Source: Symsagittifera roscoffensis (lineage: Eukaryota; Xenacoelomorpha; Acoela; Convolutidae). From it: a DNA stretch of 64,000 bases. Position 1 is the stretch's first letter. Every line of letters begins with the position of its first letter. The notes beneath the pieces were generated by a model. That model saw only the letters and a program-made list of their open reading frames with translations, searched no databases and was not told the origin of the DNA. The stretch covers positions 14,018,210 to 14,082,209 of the forward strand of contig NC_087071.1 of assembly GCF_963678635.1 (NCBI RefSeq), read 5' to 3'. Made by a program: the position numbers and the translations under genes. Positions 58,160 through 64,000 of the stretch are shown piece by piece.

Positions 58160-58430
58160 CAACTGAATGTAATTTTTTTTCACTAAAGGTGCCCAAGTTG
58201 CCATGCAAACTAATTTCGAGGGGGGATATTTTAGAGGTGGGAAAAGTTCAAAGATTGCCATATCGGCAAATTTGGGACAATTAACGCGCGATATATTTTG
58301 CACTATTAACGCGTGAGCGGATATTAGTCAGTCTTAGAAATTGTTCCACATTGGTTGAAGGAAGCTTATTTGCCATAAACGAATTTCTACAAGGAGCGAA
58401 ACCGATCACTGAGTACTTTATATGGCGTTT
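58160..58430 (+). repeat. Dispersed repeat family R, copy 2
   Basis: Matches the reverse complement of 47945-48175. The core TTGGGACAATTAACGCGCGA, then CTATTAACGCGTGAGCGG, recurs in weaker form at 62195-62310. The minus-strand 82-residue frame here is probably a chance frame. Confidence 0.5.
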
Positions 58431-58591
58431 GGGGGATGATTTTCACAAAAAATCTCAAATTTGAAAAATAATTCTTTTCATTTTATTTTATTACATTTCT
58501 TTTTCTCATGTTATTACTGCTTCATAGGTCTTGAAAAGCAGTCGGAACGTTCAGAAATTCGCGTTATAGTAAGTTAATGTTTTAGTATTTA

Positions 58592-58951
58592 TATCAGTCC
58601 TGCTCTTATGAGCTTAACAAACACGTAACTAGTTGTTTCGGTCGATTAAATTTTTAATCGTTACTTCAAACCTTCATAAATTTGATCTTTTTGATGTTGC
58701 AAGAAACTTAAGTTCTAATCTTAACTATAAAGTCCATAAGCCCCTGTCGACATCGATATTCATAAATTTCGTATCAGTCCTGCTCTTATGAGCGTAGCAA
58801 ACACGTAACTAGTTGTTTCAGTCGATTAAATTTTCAATCGTTACTCCAAACTTTCATAAGTTTGATCTTTTTGATGTTGCAAGAAACTTAAGTTCTTATC
58901 TGAACTATAAAGTCCGTAAGCCCCTGTCGACATTGAGATTCATAAATTTAA
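58592..58951. repeat. 180-bp tandem duplication upstream of the EGF gene
   Basis: TATCAGTCCTGCTCTTATGA begins at 58592 and at 58772, exactly 180 bases apart, and the two units differ at only about a dozen positions. Each contains a palindrome, CGATTAAA...TTAATCG. The pair ends about 130 bases before the gene's ATG, so it may include promoter elements. Confidence 0.8.
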
Positions 58952-59049
58952 ACTCAAGATTAGAAACTTACCATCTCATTTTTCAAATACTAATCTCCAA
59001 AAACAGTCAGTAAAGAAAATAGTCAACCAAAGTATTCATATTCACAAAT

Positions 59050-59064
59050 TTTTCTCAATTTTAG
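59050..59064 (+). promoter_or_regulatory. Trans-splice or 5' UTR acceptor of the EGF gene
   Basis: TTTTTCTCAATTTTAG followed by GTTCAAGAGG lies 18 bases before the ATG at 59083. This is where nematode genes usually accept a spliced leader. A normal cis intron in the 5' UTR is the alternative. Confidence 0.5.
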
Positions 59065-59082
59065 GTTCAAGAGGTTGAGATC

Positions 59083-62000
59083 ATGAGTGCAATTGTAAGT
59101 GCTTAAAAAATTCAAATGAACCTCTAATGTTTTCTTCAATTTAACCTTTCTTTTCGTGCTCCCATTTCTTATTTTTTTACCCTGTGTAAAATTCCTGAAC
59201 TTCTGTTAAACTTGATTGTGTTTTCCTAATGTTCTCCTGGTATAAACTGAAAATACTTAATCATTGCCGACCCAGCCTAATCTTTGTCTGGCCTAAAGAT
59301 TTTAGAGAGAAAATACCAAAAAAACTGTTTAAAAAAATCTTGTAAGAAAATCCGATGTTAGACACTTTAAAACAAAATGGCCAGAAAAATGATATGCCAG
59401 TTGCTTTCGAGTATTTTTTTGCCATAATTTAAGCTTCTTTAATAACTTAAGATCGAAAAGACTTTTTTATATATAAAGACGAGCGACCATTTGAATTGAA
59501 CTTGAATCAACGATGACTATATATTGGTAGGCAAGATAAATGAAATTCGAATGTTTCAGTGGGCACTCCTAGGATGTTTCACCATGGCGTTGGCTGGCCT
59601 AGAAGCAGCAGGTAAAAATTAATTTTTCTTCGTCAGAAAAAAAGCCATAAGCTTTTTTGCAAGTTTCCGTGTTTTGTTCATGTTACTTAAAATCAAGCGT
59701 ATTTTGAACATCTCAGTCTGTGTTCATTCTTCCATTCTTACATGAATTACGCATCGTTTGAAATGCAAATTTTGCATGTTTTTTCTCAAATTTTGCAAGA
59801 CCGGACAATTCGCAAGTCCGCATAATTGCGTAGACGTTTTGCTGGTATCCTTAAAAAGAATCTTTTGCACAAAGTTTAAAATTACATTTTTTGCCCAATT
59901 TTCTATACTCTCATAAACAAAACTGAGTTAAGCAGTAAAGGTGAGTAGTAAAAAAGCTTGACAGATTTAAAAATTGAAGGAGTTGTTTCAAAAATTTAGC
60001 AACAGCTACTTTTTTTGTTCATGATTTGTAAAACCATCAGTTTGAATTTCTCCTCTATAGACTTTGAGATGGTGCAATTTCATCATGTCTATCTTGTCGT
60101 TATTTAAACAAATTCATGCTGTCTACCTGAGAATTGTTGTTAATTATCTGCAAGGACCGGCAGGGGAGGCTCTAGGATTTTCTTCTCTACCTTTTTTTAG
60201 GTCGACCAAATTGATTTTCCGAACTCTCCAAAAGCACTAAAGAGACGCTGTCAAAAACAGGTAAGAAAAGCCGTTTTTGGGCACTTTTTGGAAAATGTTG
60301 AGAAAAAAAACGCGTTTTTTTTTGGCGCGCGCTCCCCCTCAAAGTTAGCATATATTGGCGCCAAAGGCGCCTTTAGAAAAAATTTAGTGTCGGTCGGCCA
60401 AAAATGGATTTCTCAAAAAAATCCAAAGGTGGGCCCTTTGGGTCGGCAGGGGGTCGAATCCCTGAAGAAGTGGGGGGGGGGGGGGGTGGGGCTATGTAAG
60501 CCCTCCTCGCCTTCCCCCTAAATCCGCCACTGAGGACCGGAAAAAACGGTCATTTTTTAATCGAATTTGGCGCCTATAAAGGTGAAAAACTTAGCAAAAA
60601 GTCACAAAAAATGGTGAACTGAACAAAACTCAGAAACAACAGTTTCTGCTTAGTTTGAAAATGAAAGTTTGCAGAGTTTGAATCCTTAACTTTCCCAAAG
60701 CTAAAAGACGTTTCCTTTCCACTGACATGGGAGCAGTGAACAAAAAGCAGCCTTTGCTCGTAAACGTTGTTTTTTGTCGGAGTTTTTCACAAGCCTTTCT
60801 TTGAACGTGTTTTCGGCTTCTCACCCTTCTGCTTCCTCGTAGTCTTCGAAAAAAACTATCTGCTAGTGTCATAAGATGCACCTGCCTTTTTACGTGATTT
60901 TTGATGGCTTTTTGAAGCAAAAAAGCAGTGAAATCTCCATCAGGGTACCGGGTTTTTGGAAGGAATTTTGACTTCTTTCACAATAGTTCCATCAGTTTCT
61001 AGGTTTTGAACCCATTCATAAATGTTCTCCCAGTTCTTGGCGAGAAAAAAATACCAGATCTCACCCAAGTAGCAAAACAGTCCTTAGCCACATCCGTATT
61101 CAATCGAACGTGTTCTAAAGACAAAAGCATTGCGTGGCGAACGCAAGTATCATGGAGTAAAATTGGAAAAAAAGGTTTCAAAATTTTTCCAGCTTTCAGA
61201 CAATACGCTGCATCGTGTGATAGAAACATTTTGTGCACCCTTTTCTGCATCAAATTGTTCCAAATTTTTTACAAAAGAAGAAAAGGTTTAGCTGGCGAGT
61301 CAACTGCTCCACCAGAAAGTGCAACCACGTGTTCGTATTTTCTGATTTTGGTTTAATCGAAAATAATGTACAGTTTCTTGAACTGCCAAGTCGAAATCAT
61401 GCTGGTTTTTTCTTGAGGAACAACAACGTCTACACTTTTTTCAGTTCAAAAATTTTCAGATGGTAAAGCATAACACAACTCGCCTTCCAAAATTCTTCTA
61501 ATGCCTTGGTGATCCACTTTGAAAAAGCCTTCGCTCATTTCTGGGAATGTGTCTTGTTTCGAAAACTGACAATCGTCTGCGTTTCGCTCATTGCAAACAA
61601 TCGTTTTTGACATGTTTTTTAGTTTCTACATATTGGTTGAAATCAGATACGTTGCAAAAAAAAAGTAAAACCATTCACGACCTTTAAGTGTTTGCTTTCA
61701 CTGCAATGCTTTTGTAGCTTGTTTTTAGGCAGCATCAGAAACCAAAAGCACAATCGCAAGCAGAACAGCATCATTTGGCGGAAAACAAATACTTTGTTTT
61801 CAGTTAAATAGGCCGTTTCACTTGTAACCTCATTAGGGTTAAAAAACAAGTTTAGGTTGAAACCTATTATTTCGGTCCATTATTATCTACTAGAAAAACC
61901 AGCTTAAATATTAAAATTGAGGAAATAGTTAAACTGCAGACATGAACAGGCTTTTAAAAAAAGTGAGCTGAACTTATTATTATATAATTGTTTCGAGCCA

Positions 62001-63176
62001 ATAAATCAAGAATTTTACATTCATTTTTTATCATGAAGACTTTGAAGAAATTGAAAAAATTGAACTGATTGGTTGAAATGGAGGAAGATTGCTATTTCTC
62101 TAATTTACTAGCTTTTTAACTAGCTTTTTTCGACGGTAGTTTTTTATATCATTCAAAAGTTATTGTTATCTTGAGCTTAAAATTGAAAAAAATATTTCAC
62201 CTGTGATCAATTTTCGTAAAGTTATGGGGGGTTAAGTATTGCCATTGTGGCCCAGTTGAGACAACTATTTCGCGCTATTAACACGGAAGCGGAGATTTAT
62301 TGTTCTGATTTTCGAAGAAAACGGAATGTTTATGCTCGATGTGGTTTTTATTATTCAATCAAGTTTTGCCAATCGAAATAGCTGTTTTCACGAACATTTT
62401 TATACCCCAGTAAAGATATTGACTTTCTGAAAACAAAATTTACTTTTCGGTCATTTTTGTAAAGTTCTGGCGGTTTGAAAATTGCCAAATTGGCCATGTT
62501 CTGGACTAAAATATGCGCACTTTGAAGAGTTTATTTATAATGCGCATATTTATGCATAGCTTTATTTATAATTATTTTAAAGTTTTTTTTATTATAATAG
62601 ACATTGTACACTAGGTGGTAATTTCATCTTAAATCGCTGGATTGCTTTTGATTATTTTTCTCACAGCATTTATAATGTATTTCAAAAGCCAAATTTTTTG
62701 GCGGAAGAAGTGTAAAGTTTGAGCTTTTGAATATCATTTAATCAGGTAAAATTTATTTTAGCAGCATGTATAGTCAATTGAAAATGAATTAAGTGACTAT
62801 ATTATGCATTATAATTCTCATATTTAGGACATGCACTATACTTTAAAATTACCACCTACTATAACATATCACAAACATCTTTTTGTTGATTTTAGGTGAA
62901 AAACCCAAGAATCGAACACTGAAAATCTGCGACAGATTGTAACAACGGACAATGTTTGTTTGAGTTGGAAAAAGGCACCTTCTGCGATTGTCTTGTTGGC
63001 TGGACAGGAAAACATTGCAATCAGATGAGCTGTGAGGCACCAGGAGAATGTGTTCACGGTGATTGTGAGGATGGGCGGATCTGTTCATGTCATATGGGCT
63101 GGACAGGGCGCTTTTGCGATAAATCTCGCGGTTGTGACATGGAAAGTTGCATCAATGGAGATTGTCTGATTGACAG
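59083..63176 (+). CDS. Secreted EGF-repeat protein (multi-exon, partial)
   Basis: Exons inferred from sequence: 59083-59094 (ATGAGTGCAATT, donor GTAAGT), 59560-59611 (acceptor TTTCAG, donor GTAAAA) and 62936-63176 (acceptor GACAG). The second exon ends after the first base of a codon, and the third supplies the other two, giving a clean GAT (Asp) before the first EGF Cys. The start MSAIWALLGCFTMALAGLEA is a signal peptide. The third exon encodes EGF-like repeats: CNNGQC, CDCLVGWTGKHC, then CVHGDCEDGRICSC with GWTGRFC, and CINGDC. This is a secreted or extracellular adhesive protein. The exon ends at AG-GCAAGA, a possible GC donor. Later exons lie beyond the window or were not found. The gene name is unknown. 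Confidence 0.72.
60161..60532. mobile_element. hAT-type MITE (372 bp)
   Basis: AGGACCGG lies on both sides (60153-60160 and 60533-60540), an exact 8-bp target duplication. The ends are CAGGGGAGGCTCTAGG at left and, as reverse complement, CAGTGGCGGATTTAGG at right: imperfect terminal inverted repeats with the CAG-x-GG start typical of hAT. There is no transposase inside. It contains a run of 15 G (about 60472-60486). Confidence 0.88.
60600..61860 (-). pseudogene. hAT-like transposase relic (BED/DUF659-type)
   Basis: Minus-strand frames 61849-61643, 61253-60999 and 60920-60630, with broken coding between them. The first has a degenerate zinc-finger-like LQKHCSESKHLK. The middle shows SHDAAYCLKAGKILKPFFP, then HDTCVRHA, which resembles the conserved core of DUF659/hAT transposases, in which an Asp-Ala-Ala segment is followed by Lys-Ala-Gly and a Cys-x-x-His. 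The C-terminal part is basic. Stops and shifts are numerous, so it is an old relic. It is not part of the MITE, which has its own complete duplication. The family is from pattern recall. Confidence 0.5.
62195..62310 (+). repeat. Dispersed repeat family R, copy 3
   Basis: GTAAAGTTATGGGGGG, TATTGCCA, TTGAGACAACTATTTCGCGC and CGGAAGCGGAGATTTA match the cores of copies 1 and 2. A fourth, shorter piece is at 62440-62520 (GTAAAGTTCTGGCGG, ATTGCCAAATTGGCCA). Confidence 0.45.
62609..62861. mobile_element. TA-flanked MITE (about 253 bp)
   Basis: Ends: CACTAGGTGGTAATTT at left and, as reverse complement, TAGTAGGTGGTAATTT at right, with TA on each side. The 13-base core TAGGTGGTAATTT is identical. This fits a Tc1/mariner-type non-autonomous element. 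It lies 75 bases before the third EGF exon. Confidence 0.6.
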
Positions 63177-64000
63177 GCAAGAATTTTTATTATTTCTGAT
63201 TAACTTAGAGCTGTTCCTCAACACAAGAACTTTTTGAAGTAGAAATTGGCGAAGCATTTTTTATAAACGTAATTAGATATCTCGCAAGAATTCTCTCCGT
63301 GTAAAAAGGTAAAACACTTTTGAGCACGCACTTTCAAATTTCTGACAATCATCAAAATTGATTACTCAGCAGTTCTAAACTAGATGCGCGGAAAAATAAA
63401 ACGAGTGGAATCGGTTTTTAACAATTGAAATTAAAGAACTAGTATTTTTGAATTTAACCACAAAAAGTTATTTTGGCAAATATTAAGTTCACAAAGCAGA
63501 AGTTTTAACAAGAACAATGGTTTCTGAAAACTGCCTGCACTAATACAGTGCTTATTTAAAATAACCGGACAAACGCGTTAAACTCGAAATTTAAAACGCG
63601 TTTCTCTCAAATTGGGTTGAGTTCAGGCGAAAACGTATGAAGACGAAACTTGCTTAAAATTTTAGCAAAGTTAAAATGGTGCAATTGTTTTGCAAAACTC
63701 GGGCCCTAAATTGTACCCCAAAAATGTGTCATTTTGGTTTTTCTTTGTTAATCAAAAATTACGCCAAAAACACCCAGTCGATCACAGGCATAATTTTATC
63801 AAAGGGTTAAATCTCCAAAACAGTTAATTTATTTTTGTTTGATAGACCAAAAAGGTCATTTTCTTATGAAAATTACCAACTTTTTATTGAAAAACAACTT
63901 TTAAGCGGTTTGCAATTTTTTTTGGAGAATATATCCTTCTTAAAGTTTGTTGAACTACGTAAGGGGCTCACTTCGATATAAGTATGTCTGTGATCGACTG
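63177..64000 (+). other. Downstream intron or flank of the EGF gene
   Basis: AT-rich with no recognised exon. TTGAGTTCAG at about 63625 could be an acceptor, but the following frame shows no EGF cysteines. Confidence 0.4.

Larger units (their letters stand above)
59612..62935 (+). other. Intron 2 of the EGF gene, transposon-filled
   Basis: 3.3 kb, against a 465-base first intron. It contains a hAT-type MITE (60161-60532), a minus-strand hAT-like transposase relic (about 60600-61860), two family R repeat pieces (62195-62310 and 62440-62520) and a TA-flanked MITE (62609-62861). The parts at 59612-60160 and 61860-62190 hold nothing I recognise. Confidence 0.6.

Noticed and set aside
58055-58303. 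Minus-strand gene of 82 residues
   Set aside because: It falls in dispersed repeat family R, whose other copies do not keep the frame.
60440-60475. tRNA-like GTCGAATCCC motif
   Set aside because: It lies inside the hAT MITE; no cloverleaf can be drawn around it.

Overview
This is eukaryotic, repeat-rich DNA, most likely from a nematode and possibly a rhabditid or Caenorhabditis relative. The support is short introns with TTTTAG or TTTCAG acceptors, a trans-splice-like site just upstream of an ATG, AT-rich spacers and the retroelement families present. No species is claimed. Nothing prokaryotic was seen: no operon, CRISPR array, rRNA or tRNA.

Layout. (1) 1-17541, plus strand: one decayed copy of a very large Ty3/gypsy-type element that enters from the left edge. 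Its order is gag (two zinc knuckles), aspartic protease, reverse transcriptase-RNase H, a long linker, integrase, a macro-domain-like segment, a 0.4 kb spacer, and then an 8.7 kb second coding module. That module holds a coiled coil, two SGNH-hydrolase-like segments and about 5.5 kb of unrecognised conserved protein. (2) 20030-25952, minus strand: a second, diverged copy of most of the second module, in the same order, with no gag or pol, lying between direct repeats near 19.1-19.3 kb and 26.0-26.8 kb. (3) About 28.5-43.6 kb, minus strand: an AT-rich env-bearing Ty3/gypsy-like element (gag, protease, RT-RNase H, integrase, a Ser/Thr/Pro-rich frame, an env-like glycoprotein and a post-env frame), all broken. 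(4) 48579-55911, minus strand: a BEL/Pao element with a 5-bp target duplication, 5' LTR, primer site, a 2 kb leader carrying a 126-bp minisatellite, and gag-pol cut off inside integrase. (5) 59083-63176, plus strand: the best host gene, a secreted EGF-repeat protein. Its 3.3 kb intron holds a hAT-type MITE, a hAT-like transposase relic and a TA-flanked MITE.

The most interesting system is the element family of parts 1 and 2. A macro domain appears to be fused to the end of pol, and a huge second module with SGNH-like domains sits where an env would normally be. The module survives in two clearly diverged copies in the same order, with the putative catalytic Ser, Asn and His of the second SGNH-like segment visible in one copy and the first two in the other. 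This argues that the module belongs to the element family and was selected before these copies decayed. Neighbouring coding blocks pass through isolated stops and frameshifts that differ between copies, so the ancestor probably encoded one very long protein.

Limits: domain names come from reading motifs by eye, with no database search. LTR ends are well supported only for the BEL element. Coordinates of decayed segments are approximate.
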